Source: Burkholderiaceae bacterium
GTDB lineage: Bacteria; Pseudomonadota; Gammaproteobacteria; Burkholderiales; Burkholderiaceae_D
Reading direction: 5' to 3'
DNA: 36,592 nt
Assembly (NCBI GenBank): GCA_031291325.1
Contig: JARLJG010000043.1
Span: 1-36,592, forward strand
Under the pieces are notes generated by a model. The model saw only the letters and a list, made by a program, of their open reading frames with translations. It had not been told where the DNA came from and did no database searches. Positions 26,660-35,650 of this stretch are shown piece after piece. Both the position numbers and the translations under genes were made by a program. Position 1 is the stretch's first letter; every line of letters starts with the position of its first letter.

Positions 26660-27085
26660 ATGACTGAAAGCAAGAAGGGCGCGCCAACGCCCACCGCCAT
26701 CACCATCCGCACCCAATCGCGGGTGCTGGACATCGCATTCGACGACGGGCTTGCGTTTTCGCTGCCGTTCGAGTTGCTGCGCGTGTATTCGCCTTCGGCA
26801 GAAGTGCGCGGCCACGGTGCCGGCCAGGAAATTTTGCAGACCGGCAAGCGCGAGGTGTTGCTGACAGCATTGGAGCCGGTCGGCAATTACGCGGTGCAGC
26901 CGCGTTTTTCCGACGGCCACGACAGCGGCATCTATTCCTGGGACTACCTGTATTGGCTGGGCAGCAATCAAAAGCGCCTGTGGGACGAATATGGCCAAAG
27001 GCTGGAAGCGGCGGGTCATAGCCGCGAAAGCGGGCGCGATGCGCCGATGAGCAAGCCCAAGGGCGGCGGGCATGGGTGTGCATAA
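26660..27085 (+). CDS. DUF971 (gamma-butyrobetaine hydroxylase N-domain-like) protein
   Basis: This 141-residue protein matches DUF971: an ITIRTQSRVLDIAFDDG start, LPFELLRVYSPSAEVRGHG in the middle, then VGNYAVQPRFSDGHDSGIYSWDYLYWLG. The same fold is the zinc-bearing N-terminal domain of gamma-butyrobetaine hydroxylase and is found in Fe-S assembly proteins. Stand-alone bacterial copies often sit near ubiE, as here, and their role is open. The ATG at 26660 has AAAGGG upstream and follows the HIT stop by 10 bases. The Gly/His/Cys-containing tail (KGGGHGCA) is unusual and might bind metal. Confidence 0.88.
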   Translation: MTESKKGAPTPTAITIRTQSRVLDIAFDDGLAFSLPFELLRVYSPSAEVRGHGAGQEILQTGKREVLLTALEPVGNYAVQPRFSDGHDSGIYSWDYLYWLGSNQKRLWDEYGQRLEAAGHSRESGRDAPMSKPKGGGHGCA

Positions 27086-27112
27086 GGCGGGGTAATCGCA
27101 TGAAGGTCGACT

Positions 27113-27142
27113 CTCCCCTCTCCCGCAAGCGGGCGAGGGGAG
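27113..27142. repeat. GC-rich inverted repeat between DUF971 gene and ubiE
   Basis: Two 14-base arms (27113-27126 and 27129-27142) pair with one mismatch around a 2-base centre, CT-rich on one side and AG-rich on the other. No T-run follows, so it is a poor intrinsic terminator. It resembles dispersed intergenic hairpins and the CCTTCCCC repeat at 36498-36535. Confidence 0.6.
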
Positions 27143-27201
27143 CAATAACCTTCACGCGATCACTCTGGTAAGTAAGGTCGCATTTTGAGCAATCTACTCG
27201 G

Positions 27202-27207
27202 TATAAT
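27202..27207 (+). promoter_or_regulatory. Possible -10 box of ubiE
   Basis: A perfect TATAAT stands 26 bases before the ubiE ATG, after a 115-bp gap with a hairpin. No good -35 is at 16-18 bases; a TTGAGC is only 11 bases away. It suggests that ubiE has its own promoter. Confidence 0.3.
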
Positions 27208-27233
27208 GCAGATTCGATAAATTGGTTGCTACC

Positions 27234-27965
27234 ATGACAAATACGCATTTCGGTTATCAAACTGTCGCAGAAGAGGAAAAGGCCCATAAAGTCGCCGAGG
27301 TATTTCATTCTGTCGCCGCTAAATACGACGTGATGAACGACTTGATGTCGGCGGGTTTGCATCGGCTGTGGAAGAGTTTCACCATCGCGCAGGCCGGTAT
27401 CCGGCCCGGATTCAAGGTGCTCGACATTGCCGGCGGCACCGGCGATCTGGCCAAGGCATTCGCCAAAAAGGCCGGCCCGAGCGGTGAAGTGTGGCTGACC
27501 GACATCAACGAATCGATGTTGCGCGTAGGCCGCGACCGCTTGCTGAATCTGGGCTATTCGACCCCGATCATGTTGTGCGACGCGGAAAAATTGCCGTTTC
27601 CCGACAATTATTTCGACCGCGTCTCGGTGGCCTTCGGCTTGCGCAACATGACGCATAAGGATGCGGCCCTGGCCGAAATGCGGCGCGTGCTGAAGCCGGG
27701 CGGCAAACTCCTGGTGCTGGAATTTTCCAAGGTTTGGGAACCGTTGCAAAAACCTTACGACGCCTATTCGTTTTCCGTGCTGCCGTGGCTGGGTTCGCGC
27801 ATCGCCGGCGATGCCGACAGTTACCGTTACCTGGCGGAATCGATCCGCATGCACCCGGATCAGGAAACCTTGAAGAAGATGATGCAAGACGCCGGCTTGG
27901 AGAGCGTCGAATATTTCAATTTGACCGCCGGTGTCGCCGCCTTGCATACCGGCATTAAATATTGA
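27234..27965 (+). CDS. ubiE: UbiE quinone C-methyltransferase
   Basis: UbiE adds the C-methyl group in ubiquinone (and, where made, menaquinone) synthesis using SAM. The 243-residue protein has the SAM loop [12 protein letters not shown] at 62-73 and the UbiE signatures [17 protein letters not shown] near 31-47 and [16 protein letters not shown] near 150-165. It ends [12 protein letters not shown]-like, as family members do. I chose the ATG at 27234 over a TTG 12 bases earlier. It begins the ubiE-Tim44-ubiJ-ubiB group on this strand. Confidence 0.97.
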   Translation: MTNTHFGYQTVAEEEKAHKVAEVFHSVAAKYDVMNDLMSAGLHRLWKSFTIAQAGIRPGFKVLDIAGGTGDLAKAFAKKAGPSGEVWLTDINESMLRVGRDRLLNLGYSTPIMLCDAEKLPFPDNYFDRVSVAFGLRNMTHKDAALAEMRRVLKPGGKLLVLEFSKVWEPLQKPYDAYSFSVLPWLGSRIAGDADSYRYLAESIRMHPDQETLKKMMQDAGLESVEYFNLTAGVAALHTGIKY

Positions 27966-27973
27966 GGGTTCGT

Positions 27974-28825
27974 ATGAAGACACTGGCTGTCGCCTTGATG
28001 CTGATTGCAACCATGCTGCTGCCAGCCGTTTCGACGGCTGCGCCCAAGCATGCGGCGAGCGCCAGCAAACATGCGCCGGCGGCCAATGAGGCAAAGCCGG
28101 CGGAGGATGCCGACGCGCCCGCGCCCGAGGTGGAAGACAAGTCCTTGAAAGGCCAGATCCGCGCCACTGTCATCGCACTGGGCGGCGGCGCGCTGGCGAC
28201 GCAATTGCACATCGACCCGGCCTGGTTGGGCATATTCGCGGCGGCGCTGGCGGTGCTTGTGCTGCTGGTGCTGCTGATCGTGCTTTCACGCTGGATCGCG
28301 CAGCGCCGCCGAGGGCCGGCGGTGTATGCCGGCGATTACCACGACAGCATCGCGCCAGACAAGGAGTTGCGCGTCGAACCCAGCGTGCGTCCGGTGGCGC
28401 CGCGCGCGGCGCAACAGATCGCGCGCCAAGCAGCAAAATCGAAGGCGGCGAATGCGCCGGCAGACTTCGACGTGCCCAAATTCCTGCGTAGCGCCAATTC
28501 TTATTTCCTGCGCTTGCAAGTGGCTTGGGATCGCGGCGACTTGAACGATATCGGCGAATTTGCCAAGAAGGAAATTTGCGATGAGCTCAAGGTGCAGTTG
28601 AAGCAACGCGGCGACAAACCGAATCGCACCGGCGTCGAAGCGCTCGATGCCGAATTGCTGAAGTTGGAAAGCGGCGAGGGCATTTATGTCGCCAGCGTCA
28701 AGTTCAGCGGCATGATCCGGGAAGAAAACGACGCGGCGAAACGCTTCATGGAAGTGTGGAGCATGTCCAAGCCGATTTCCAGCGCAGGTGGATGGACCTT
28801 AGCAGGCATTCAACAATTCGAATGA
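27974..28825 (+). CDS. Tim44-domain membrane protein
   Basis: This 283-residue protein has a cleavable-type signal (MKTLAVALMLIATMLLPAVS), an Ala/Pro/Lys-rich linker and a transmembrane helix near 85-103 (GIFAAALAVLVLLVLLIVL). A C-terminal Tim44/MRPL45-like domain runs from about 150 to the end, with PKFLRSANSYFLRLQVAWDRGDL. In mitochondria this domain binds membranes and import-motor partners; in bacteria its job is unclear. It starts 8 bases after ubiE with GAGGG upstream, so it is co-expressed with the ubiquinone genes. Confidence 0.88.
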   Translation: MKTLAVALMLIATMLLPAVSTAAPKHAASASKHAPAANEAKPAEDADAPAPEVEDKSLKGQIRATVIALGGGALATQLHIDPAWLGIFAAALAVLVLLVLLIVLSRWIAQRRRGPAVYAGDYHDSIAPDKELRVEPSVRPVAPRAAQQIARQAAKSKAANAPADFDVPKFLRSANSYFLRLQVAWDRGDLNDIGEFAKKEICDELKVQLKQRGDKPNRTGVEALDAELLKLESGEGIYVASVKFSGMIREENDAAKRFMEVWSMSKPISSAGGWTLAGIQQFE

Positions 28826-28963
28826 AAAGTTGATAAAACATCATTGTCTAGTATGCCATCTTGCAAAGCTGCAAATCACAAGTTATTGCCAATATCCCTG
28901 TTCCGAACGGGTAGTGTCTCCGTCTGAATATGAGATTTGAAGCTCGCAGATTAGGACGGACAT

Positions 28964-29161
28964 ATGACAGATGACCCAGATGAACTCAGATACGAAATCG
29001 AGGTCGAGAAGAAAGACCCGATACGGCAAATAGCGGCTATGCGTGAAACTATCGATGAAATAGAGATACATTTGCGATACAGCCTTCCGAGGCTAAAGCT
29101 CATTGGATGGATAATTGTTATTCTTCTCGGACTCATTCTTTGGCGAATTTGGCGTTTGTAA
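28964..29161 (+). CDS. Small membrane protein, unknown
   Basis: This 65-residue frame has ATG behind a good AGGACGG site at 6 bases. The first ~40 residues are strongly charged (DDPDELRYEIEVEKKDP, then a helix). Residues ~45-63 form one hydrophobic helix ending in Arg/Trp (LIGWIIVILLGLILW). It lies in an AT-richer patch between the Tim44 gene and ubiJ. I recognise no family. It may be a lineage-specific insertion or a small quinone-cluster partner. The ribosome site and membrane pattern argue that it is real. Confidence 0.6.
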   Translation: MTDDPDELRYEIEVEKKDPIRQIAAMRETIDEIEIHLRYSLPRLKLIGWIIVILLGLILWRIWRL

Positions 29162-29283
29162 ACCCGTTAAATTTCTTGGAATCATGAAGAGGCGGTACTC
29201 CAAACGACTCGTAGCGAAATTTCCTCCGCCAAACTGGTAAACTAGGGCGCCCTTGAATAGTCGGGGGCGAACCTTTTTCGACC

Positions 29284-29874
29284 ATGACTCTTGCCACCCC
29301 GCTTTCCCTCATCCCATCGGCAATCAATCATTTGCTGGCCCAGGAACCGTGGGCGCGCGAAAAATTGCTTGTGCATAAAGGCAAGACCGCGCGTTTCGAT
29401 TTGGCTATCCTGCAACTGAATTTGACGGTCCAGGCCGACGGCACGCTGTGCAGCGCGGCGCAGGGCGATGCGCCGAGCGTGACGATACGCGCCAAGCCGG
29501 AGCAAATCCCGCTGATCTTGCAAAACCGCGAGCGCGCATTTTCCTACGTGACCGTGGAGGGCGATGCCGACTTCGCTAATACCATTTCGCAAGTGAGCCA
29601 ATCGCTGCATTGGGAGGCGGAAGAGGATTTGAGCAAGTTGGTCGGCGATATCGCCGCCGTCAAGATAGTAGCCGGCGCCAGGGAAGCGTTGCAGACGGCC
29701 AAGGCGGCCCGGCAATCCCTGACCGAAAATATCGCCGAATATCTATTGGAAGAAAACCCGCTGCTGGTGCGTCCGCAAGCGGTGACGGCTTTCGGCGACC
29801 AGGTCGCCAAATTACGCGACGATGTCGAGCGCCTGCAAAAGCGCCTTGAAAAGCTGGAAGGCCGCCGTCCATGA
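29284..29874 (+). CDS. ubiJ: Ubiquinone biosynthesis accessory factor UbiJ (SCP2 domain)
   Basis: This 196-residue protein has an SCP2-like lipid-binding domain in residues ~15-110 ([18 protein letters not shown], then [18 protein letters not shown]). The helical C-terminus ends in a coiled coil ([21 protein letters not shown]). UbiJ binds polyprenyl intermediates in the soluble Ubi complex. Its stop overlaps the ubiB start by 4 bases (ATGA). Gene order ubiE-x-ubiJ-ubiB supports the call. Confidence 0.92.
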   Translation: MTLATPLSLIPSAINHLLAQEPWAREKLLVHKGKTARFDLAILQLNLTVQADGTLCSAAQGDAPSVTIRAKPEQIPLILQNRERAFSYVTVEGDADFANTISQVSQSLHWEAEEDLSKLVGDIAAVKIVAGAREALQTAKAARQSLTENIAEYLLEENPLLVRPQAVTAFGDQVAKLRDDVERLQKRLEKLEGRRP

Positions 29875-31445
29875 TCTTGAAATTTCTGCGGGTGCTCAAG
29901 ATTGCACGGGTTGCCATCCGTTACGGGCTGGACGATATTGCAATGTCCAACCTGGCGTTTCCCCGCGTGGTCTGGCTGATCGACAAGCTGACTTTTTGGC
30001 GCGATATCTCGGCGCCGCGCGGCGAGCGCTTGCGCCGGGCGCTGGAAGACCTGGGGCCGATTTTCGTCAAATTCGGCCAGGTGCTGTCGACCCGGCGCGA
30101 CTTGATGCCGGCCGATATCGCCGACGAATTGGCGCGCCTGCAAGACCGCGTTCCGCCATTCGATTCCGATTTGGCGATTGCGCAAATCACCAAATCCCTG
30201 GGCGCGCATCCGAACGAATTGTTCGCCTCCTTCGAGCGCGAGCCGGTCGCTTCGGCGTCGATTGCGCAAGTGCATTTTGCGACGCTGAAAAACGGCAAGG
30301 AAGTCGCGGTCAAGGTATTGCGCCCTGGCATGAAGAAGTCGATCGACGAAGACGTTGCCTTGATGCATATCGCCGCCGGCTGGGTCGAAAAACTCTGGGC
30401 CGACGGCAAACGCCTGAAGCCGAAGGAAGTGGTTGGCGAATTCGACAAATACCTGCATGACGAGTTGGACTTGATGCGCGAAGCGGCCAACGGCAGCCAG
30501 TTGCGGCGCAATTTTGCCGATTCCGACTTGTTGCTGGTGCCGGAAATGTTTTGGGATTATTGCTCGTCGTCGGTGATCGTGATGGAGCGCATGCGCGGCA
30601 TTCCGATTTCGCAGATCGACCGCCTGATCGCCGAAGGCGTCGATGTGAAAAAATTGTCGCGCGATGGCGTCGTGATATTTTTCACGCAGGTGTTCCGCGA
30701 TGGATTTTTCCATGCAGACATGCATCCCGGCAATATCCTGGTGTCGATCGAACCGGAGACTTTCGGGCGTTATATCGCGCTCGACTTCGGCATCGTCGGC
30801 ACCTTGAACGACTTCGACAAGGATTACCTGTCGCAAAATTTCCTGGCTTTTTTCCAGCGCGACTACAAGCGCGTCGCCGAGGCGCACATCGAATCGGGCT
30901 GGGCGCCCAAGGAAACCCGGATCGACGAACTGGAATCGGCAGTGCGCGCCTGTTGCGAGCCGATTTTCGACCGTCCGCTGAAAGATATCTCGTTCGGGCA
31001 AGTGTTGCTGCGCCTGTTCCAAACCTCGCGCCGCTTCAACGTCGAAGTGCAGCCGCAGTTGGTGTTGTTGCAAAAGACCTTGCTCAATATCGAAGGACTA
31101 GGGCGTCAGCTCGACCCTGAACTCGATCTGTGGAAAACCGCGAAGCCGTATCTGGAAACCTGGATGGAAGGGCAAATCGGCTGGCGCGGTTTGCTGGAAA
31201 GAATGAAGATCGAAGCGCCGCATTATGTCCAGTTGCTGCCGCAGTTGCCGCGCCTGGTGCATCAAGCGTTGACCCACGCGATCGATCGGCCGTCGCAAGA
31301 GCAAAACGACTTGATGAAGCGTCTGCTCGACGAGCAAAGGCGCACCAATGTGCTGCTGGCGATATCGCTGGGCATCGTCGCCTGCTTGCTGGCCGGTTAC
31401 GCGGTGGCGCGGTTTTTGCCGAATTGGCACTTTCATCCATTCTAA
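29871..31445 (+). CDS. ubiB: UbiB, atypical kinase-like ubiquinone factor
   Basis: UbiB is an ADCK/COQ8-type ATPase that helps extract or present ubiquinone precursors at the membrane. The 524-residue protein has the KFGQ motif at 67-70, the Ala-rich loop ASAS at 127-130, the nucleotide-site Lys148 in [18 protein letters not shown] near 281-288 and DFGIVG near 305. Two C-terminal hydrophobic segments end the protein ([19 protein letters not shown]). Length is normal and translation is coupled to ubiJ. Confidence 0.97.
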   Translation: MILKFLRVLKIARVAIRYGLDDIAMSNLAFPRVVWLIDKLTFWRDISAPRGERLRRALEDLGPIFVKFGQVLSTRRDLMPADIADELARLQDRVPPFDSDLAIAQITKSLGAHPNELFASFEREPVASASIAQVHFATLKNGKEVAVKVLRPGMKKSIDEDVALMHIAAGWVEKLWADGKRLKPKEVVGEFDKYLHDELDLMREAANGSQLRRNFADSDLLLVPEMFWDYCSSSVIVMERMRGIPISQIDRLIAEGVDVKKLSRDGVVIFFTQVFRDGFFHADMHPGNILVSIEPETFGRYIALDFGIVGTLNDFDKDYLSQNFLAFFQRDYKRVAEAHIESGWAPKETRIDELESAVRACCEPIFDRPLKDISFGQVLLRLFQTSRRFNVEVQPQLVLLQKTLLNIEGLGRQLDPELDLWKTAKPYLETWMEGQIGWRGLLERMKIEAPHYVQLLPQLPRLVHQALTHAIDRPSQEQNDLMKRLLDEQRRTNVLLAISLGIVACLLAGYAVARFLPNWHFHPF

Positions 31446-31488
31446 ATTGCACGCTGCATATCGATACTTTTGCTGAATTGACAAAATC

Positions 31489-32091
31489 ATGGCGGAATTC
31501 AAGCATCGCGATTCGACCGGATCGGCCTTTTGGGACGAGCGTTTCGCGCAATCCTTCATGCCCTGGGATCGCGCCGGGATACCGGCGGCGCTGAAACAAT
31601 TTGTCGCGCAGGCGCCGACGCCGTTGACGACGCTGATTCCGGGCTGCGGCCTCGGGCATGAAGTGGCGCTGCTCGCCGCAGCCGGGTGGGACGTTACCGC
31701 CATCGATTTTTCGCCAGCCGCAGTAGCGGCGGCACGCCAGAACTTGGGGCCCCTGGCCGAGCATGTCGTGGAAGCGGATTTTTTCGCTTTTCAGCCGCCA
31801 CGTGCGCTGGACTTGATTTATGAGCGGGCATTTCTATGCGCATTGCCGCCGGCCATGCACGAAGCGATTGTCGCGCGCTGGGCGGCATTGCTGCCGGCGG
31901 GCGCGCTATTGGCTGGATATTTCTTTTTCGACAAGACGCGCAGCGGGCCGCCGTTCGGCATCGAGCCTGAGCGCTTGAAGGGATTGCTGGAACCGAATTT
32001 CGAATGCATCGAAGATAGCGAGGTGGGCGACTCGATTGCGGTCTTTGCCGGCAGGGAGCGTTGGCAGGTGTGGCGGCGTCTGCCTGGATAA
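31489..32091 (+). CDS. TPMT-family SAM-dependent methyltransferase
   Basis: This 200-residue protein begins with the TPMT pattern: FWDERFAQSFMPWDRAG at 14-30, where Trp15 and Trp26 shape the SAM site. The SAM loop LIPGCGLGHEVALLAAAGWDVTAIDFS follows at 49-75. Family members methylate thiols, selenium or tellurium species, or halides; the substrate here is not known. It follows ubiB by 43 bases in the same direction, an arrangement common in this bacterial group. Confidence 0.88.
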   Translation: MAEFKHRDSTGSAFWDERFAQSFMPWDRAGIPAALKQFVAQAPTPLTTLIPGCGLGHEVALLAAAGWDVTAIDFSPAAVAAARQNLGPLAEHVVEADFFAFQPPRALDLIYERAFLCALPPAMHEAIVARWAALLPAGALLAGYFFFDKTRSGPPFGIEPERLKGLLEPNFECIEDSEVGDSIAVFAGRERWQVWRRLPG

Positions 32092-32163
32092 GGCTTGAAG
32101 CGCTCGCCGGCAGCTTCGCATGCTTCGTTCTTAGTAAATCAACGTAAATCCCCCAAAAACCGT

Positions 32164-32169
32164 TATAAT
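32164..32169 (+). promoter_or_regulatory. Possible -10 box upstream of the FmdB-like gene
   Basis: A perfect TATAAT lies 34 bases before the ATG at 32204, in an AT-rich stretch after the methyltransferase gene. The -35 region is weak. It would start the FmdB-DUF502-aspS transcript. Confidence 0.35.
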
Positions 32170-32203
32170 TCAGGGTTTTGGATGATTTTTGCGGGGATTT
32201 TCG

Positions 32204-32500
32204 ATGCCGATTTATGCTTATCGCTGCGAAGCGTGTGGTTTTGCCAAGGATGTGTTGCAAAAAATATCGGATGCAAAGTTGACCGAATGCCCGAGCTGCG
32301 GCAAATCCACATTTAAGAAACAAGTGACCGCTGCCGGTTTTCAATTGAAGGGCACCGGCTGGTATGCGACCGATTTTCGCGGTAGCGGCAGCGCGCCGAC
32401 CAGCGCGCCGGCAACTTCGGCGGCGCCGACTGCGCCTGCGGCTGAACCTGCTGCGGCGTCCACCCCGGCGGCAGGCACGACCACACAGCCGGCAGTCTGA
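32204..32500 (+). CDS. FmdB-family zinc ribbon protein
   Basis: This 98-residue protein begins MPIYAYRCEACGF. Two CxxC pairs (Cys8/11 and Cys29/32) form a zinc ribbon, the FmdB regulatory-domain pattern. The last ~40 residues are a low-complexity Ala/Pro/Thr tail. FmdB-like proteins are often called regulators but most are untested. The ATG lies behind GGGGA; an upstream TTG is less likely. The gene precedes DUF502 and aspS. Confidence 0.92.
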   Translation: MPIYAYRCEACGFAKDVLQKISDAKLTECPSCGKSTFKKQVTAAGFQLKGTGWYATDFRGSGSAPTSAPATSAAPTAPAAEPAAASTPAAGTTTQPAV

Positions 32501-32556
32501 GCGCACTGTCGGAGCGGGACAGGCCCTTGCTGCGGTGGGTTCCATGAGAGAGAACG

Positions 32557-33189
32557 ATGCGTAAATATTTTGTTACCGGTTTATTGATCCTGGTGCCGTT
32601 GGTGATCACGGTCTGGGTCATCAGCATGATTGTCGGCACGCTCGATCAATCGCTGTTGCTGTTGCCGCAAAGCTGGCGGCCGGAAGCGCTGGTCGGTTTC
32701 CATATCCCGCTGCTGGGGACGATCTTTACGCTGCTGATTATCTTTTTCACCGGCTTGGCGACCCGCAATTTCATCGGCAACCAGGTGGTGCGCGCATGGG
32801 AAATGGTGTTGACCCGCATCCCCGTGGTCAATACGATTTATTCCAGCGTCAAGCAAGTGTCGGACACCTTGCTGTCCTCGTCCGGCAATGCGTTTCGCAC
32901 GGCGGTGCTGGTCGAATATCCGCGCCAGGGCAGTTGGACCATCGCCTTCGTCACCGGCGTGCCGGGCGGCGACGTGGCCAATCATTTGCAGGCCGACTAC
33001 ATCAGTATCTACGTGCCGACCACGCCGAATCCGACTTCCGGCTTTTTCTTGATGGTGCCGCGCAAGGATACGATAGAGCTGAACATGAGCGTCGACGAAG
33101 CATTGAAGTACATCGTCTCGATGGGGGTGGTGGCCCCTGAACAAACAAACAAGAAAGCCAAGCTGGAATTGGCTAAAACCGAATCCTGA
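32557..33189 (+). CDS. DUF502 inner-membrane protein
   Basis: This 210-residue protein has two N-terminal membrane helices (LLILVPLVITVWVISMIV and LGTIFTLLIIFFTGLA). It then has the conserved RIPVVNTIYSSVKQ and SGFFLMVPRKD segments of DUF502. Bacterial members have no agreed function; distant plant relatives (COV family) act in vascular patterning. It lies between the FmdB-like gene and aspS on the same strand. Confidence 0.9.
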   Translation: MRKYFVTGLLILVPLVITVWVISMIVGTLDQSLLLLPQSWRPEALVGFHIPLLGTIFTLLIIFFTGLATRNFIGNQVVRAWEMVLTRIPVVNTIYSSVKQVSDTLLSSSGNAFRTAVLVEYPRQGSWTIAFVTGVPGGDVANHLQADYISIYVPTTPNPTSGFFLMVPRKDTIELNMSVDEALKYIVSMGVVAPEQTNKKAKLELAKTES

Positions 33190-33267
33190 GATTGTCTGAA
33201 ACCAAATATCTAAGCTAATCCTTGCGCCGAGACCAATCGGTGCAGACCCTGAAACTGGAAATTGAAT

Positions 33268-35073
33268 ATGTCAATGCGTACACACTACTGTGGCCTCACT
33301 TCCGAGGCACTCCTTGGCCAAACCGTCAGCCTGTGCGGCTGGGTGCATCGGCGGCGCGACCACGGCGGCGTCATCTTCATCGATTTGCGCGACCGCGAGG
33401 GTTTGGTGCAAGTGGTTTGCGACCCGGATCGCGCCGATGTGTTCAAGGGCGCCGAAGCGGTGCGCAATGAATTCTGCCTGCGCATCACCGGCCTGGTGCG
33501 CCTGCGCCCGGAAGGCACCAGCAACGCCAACCTGCATTCCGGCAAGATCGAAGTGTTGTGCCAAAACCTGGAAGTGTTGAACCCGTCGGTCACGCCGCCG
33601 TTCCAGTTGGACGACGATAACTTGTCCGAAACCACGCGCCTGACGCATCGCGTGCTCGACCTGCGCCGCCCGCAGATGCAAAACAATCTGCGCCTGCGCT
33701 ACAAGGTGACGATGGAAGTGCGCAAGTTCCTGGACGAGCACGGCTTCATCGATATCGAGACGCCGATGCTGACCAAGTCGACCCCGGAAGGCGCGCGCGA
33801 CTACCTGGTGCCGTCGCGTGTAAACGCCGGCCATTTCTTCGCGTTGCCGCAATCGCCGCAATTGTTCAAGCAATTGCTGATGGTCGCCAATTTCGACCGT
33901 TACTACCAGATCACCAAATGCTTCCGCGACGAAGACTTGCGCGCCGACCGGCAGCCGGAATTCACGCAGATCGATTGCGAAACTTCCTTCATGTCCGAAC
34001 AGGAAATCCGCGACATCTTCGAGGAAATGATCCGCCTGGTGTTCAAGAAGACGCTCAACATCGATTTGCCGAATCCGTTCCCGGTGATGGATTTTGCGAC
34101 TGCGATGGGGCTGTACGGTTCCGACAAGCCGGACATGCGCGTCAAGCTGGAATTCACCGACCTGACCGCCGTGATGAAGGATGTCGAGTTCAAGGTATTT
34201 GCCGGCGCGGCGAACATGGAAGGCGGCCGCGTGGTCGGCTTGCGCGTGCCGGGCGGCGGCGCGATGCCGCGTTCCGAGATCGACGCCTATACGCAATTCG
34301 TCGCGATTTACCAGGCCAAGGGACTGGCTTACATCAAGGTCAACGAAAAGGCCAAGGGCCGCGACGGCTTGCAATCGCCGATCGTCAAGAACCTGCACGA
34401 CGCCGCGTTGGCGCAAATTATCGCATTGACCGGCGCGCAGGACGGCGACTTGATTTTCTTCGGCGCCGACAAGGCCAAGGTGGTCAACGATGCAATCGGC
34501 GCGCTGCGCGTGAAGATCGGCCATTCCGAATTCGGCAAGAAGCATGACTTGTTTGAAGATGTCTGGAAGCCGTTGTGGGTGATCGACTTCCCGATGTTTG
34601 AATACGACGACGAAGGCCAGCGCTGGAATGCGACCCACCATCCGTTTACTGCGCCGAAGGATGGTCACGAAGACATGCTGGAAAGCAACCCAGGCAAGTG
34701 CATCGCCAAGGCTTACGACATGGTGTTGAACGGCTGGGAACTGGGTGGCGGATCGATCCGTATCCATCGCGCCGACGTGCAGAGCAAGGTGTTCCGCGCG
34801 CTCAAGATCGATGCCGAAGAAGCGCAGCTCAAATTCGGCTTCCTGCTCGACGCGTTGCAATACGGCGCGCCGCCGCATGGCGGCCTGGCCTTCGGCCTGG
34901 ACCGTATCGTCACGATGATGACCGGCGCCGAATCGATCCGCGACGTGATCGCCTTCCCGAAGACGCAGCGCGCGCAATGCCTGTTGACGCAAGCGCCGTC
35001 GGAAGTCGATGAGAAGCAACTGCGCGAATTGCATATCCGTTTGCGCAACGCCGAACCGGCGGTCAAGGCATAA
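33268..35073 (+). CDS. aspS: Aspartyl-tRNA synthetase, probably non-discriminating
   Basis: AspRS charges tRNA-Asp, and in the non-discriminating form also tRNA-Asn. The ~601-residue class II enzyme has an N-terminal OB-fold ([21 protein letters not shown]), the bacterial insertion domain, motif 2 ([19 protein letters not shown]) near 222-240 and motif 3 ([10 protein letters not shown]) near 536. The His in RRRDHGG (residue 32 here) matches His31 of the Pseudomonas non-discriminating enzyme, where E. coli has Leu. Start is the ATG at 33268; another ATG is two codons on. A strong terminator follows. Confidence 0.97.
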   Translation: MSMRTHYCGLTSEALLGQTVSLCGWVHRRRDHGGVIFIDLRDREGLVQVVCDPDRADVFKGAEAVRNEFCLRITGLVRLRPEGTSNANLHSGKIEVLCQNLEVLNPSVTPPFQLDDDNLSETTRLTHRVLDLRRPQMQNNLRLRYKVTMEVRKFLDEHGFIDIETPMLTKSTPEGARDYLVPSRVNAGHFFALPQSPQLFKQLLMVANFDRYYQITKCFRDEDLRADRQPEFTQIDCETSFMSEQEIRDIFEEMIRLVFKKTLNIDLPNPFPVMDFATAMGLYGSDKPDMRVKLEFTDLTAVMKDVEFKVFAGAANMEGGRVVGLRVPGGGAMPRSEIDAYTQFVAIYQAKGLAYIKVNEKAKGRDGLQSPIVKNLHDAALAQIIALTGAQDGDLIFFGADKAKVVNDAIGALRVKIGHSEFGKKHDLFEDVWKPLWVIDFPMFEYDDEGQRWNATHHPFTAPKDGHEDMLESNPGKCIAKAYDMVLNGWELGGGSIRIHRADVQSKVFRALKIDAEEAQLKFGFLLDALQYGAPPHGGLAFGLDRIVTMMTGAESIRDVIAFPKTQRAQCLLTQAPSEVDEKQLRELHIRLRNAEPAVKA

Positions 35074-35097
35074 GATCGCCGACTTTGCGGCATAATG

Positions 35098-35124
35098 AAA
35101 GGCGCGGGCAACCGCGCCTTTTTT
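35098..35124 (+). terminator. Rho-independent terminator of aspS
   Basis: GGCGCGG (35101-35107), a GCAA tetraloop and CCGCGCC (35112-35118) form a 7-bp GC stem followed by six T. It lies 27 bases past the aspS stop. The upstream AAA could extend the stem. It separates aspS from nudB. Confidence 0.92.
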
Positions 35125-35137
35125 CATCCCGGATCGC

Positions 35138-35620
35138 ATGAAACCAACCTATAAAATACCCGAATCGGTGCTGGTGGTGATCTACACCGCCGCGCTGGAT
35201 GTATTGCTGATCGAACGCGCCGACAAGCAGGGGTATTGGCAGTCGGTCACCGGCTCCAAGGATAGCTGGGAAGAGTCGCCCTTCGATACCGCCATCCGCG
35301 AGGTGGCGGAAGAAACCGGGATTCTGGTCGGCGGCGCGGCGGACGGCAATGCGGTGCCGCGCGACGCGCTGCAAGACTGGCATTTATCGAATATTTATGA
35401 AATCTATCCGGTGTGGCGGCATCGCTACGAACCCGGCGTCACGCTCAACAAGGAACATGTGTTCGGCCTGCTGGTGCCGCGCGCGATTGCGGTCAAGCTG
35501 AGTCCGCGCGAACATGTCGATTCCATCTGGCTGCCGTACCGCGAGGCGGCGGATAAATGTTTTTCGCCGTCCAATGCGGAGGCGGTTTTGCAGTTGCCGC
35601 ATAGGCAAGCGATTGCATAA
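35138..35620 (+). CDS. nudB: Dihydroneopterin triphosphate diphosphatase (Nudix)
   Basis: NudB removes pyrophosphate from dihydroneopterin triphosphate in folate synthesis. The 160-residue protein opens YKIPESVLVVIYTAALDVLLIERAD, as NudB does. It has a Nudix box ending REVAEETGI near 53-61 after GSKDSWEESPFDTAI, with one extra residue against the strict pattern. WRHRYEPGVTLNKEHVFGL follows. It sits right after the aspS terminator, a usual location. It should not be taken as MutT of the 8-oxoG system despite the Nudix fold. Confidence 0.93.
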   Translation: MKPTYKIPESVLVVIYTAALDVLLIERADKQGYWQSVTGSKDSWEESPFDTAIREVAEETGILVGGAADGNAVPRDALQDWHLSNIYEIYPVWRHRYEPGVTLNKEHVFGLLVPRAIAVKLSPREHVDSIWLPYREAADKCFSPSNAEAVLQLPHRQAIA

Positions 35621-35650
35621 GCGCTTGAGTAGTTGGCTTGTCGGAGTACA

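Noticed and set aside
26700-28094. Minus-strand 464-codon open frame across the DUF971 gene and ubiE
   Set aside because: It spans two genes and their spacer, is Arg/Ala/His-rich and has no motif.
29544-31073. Minus-strand 509-codon open frame across ubiJ and ubiB
   Set aside because: UbiB motifs on plus are all present; the antisense product shows no domain.
33271-35139. Minus-strand 622-codon open frame antisense to aspS
   Set aside because: AspRS on plus is unmistakable from end to end. The antisense frame is His/Gln/Arg-rich with no domain, a by-product of GC-biased codons.
35138-35620. Nudix gene as MutT, completing a MutM-MutY-MutT set
   Set aside because: Sequence opening and context beside aspS fit NudB of folate synthesis; it is 25 kb from mutY.
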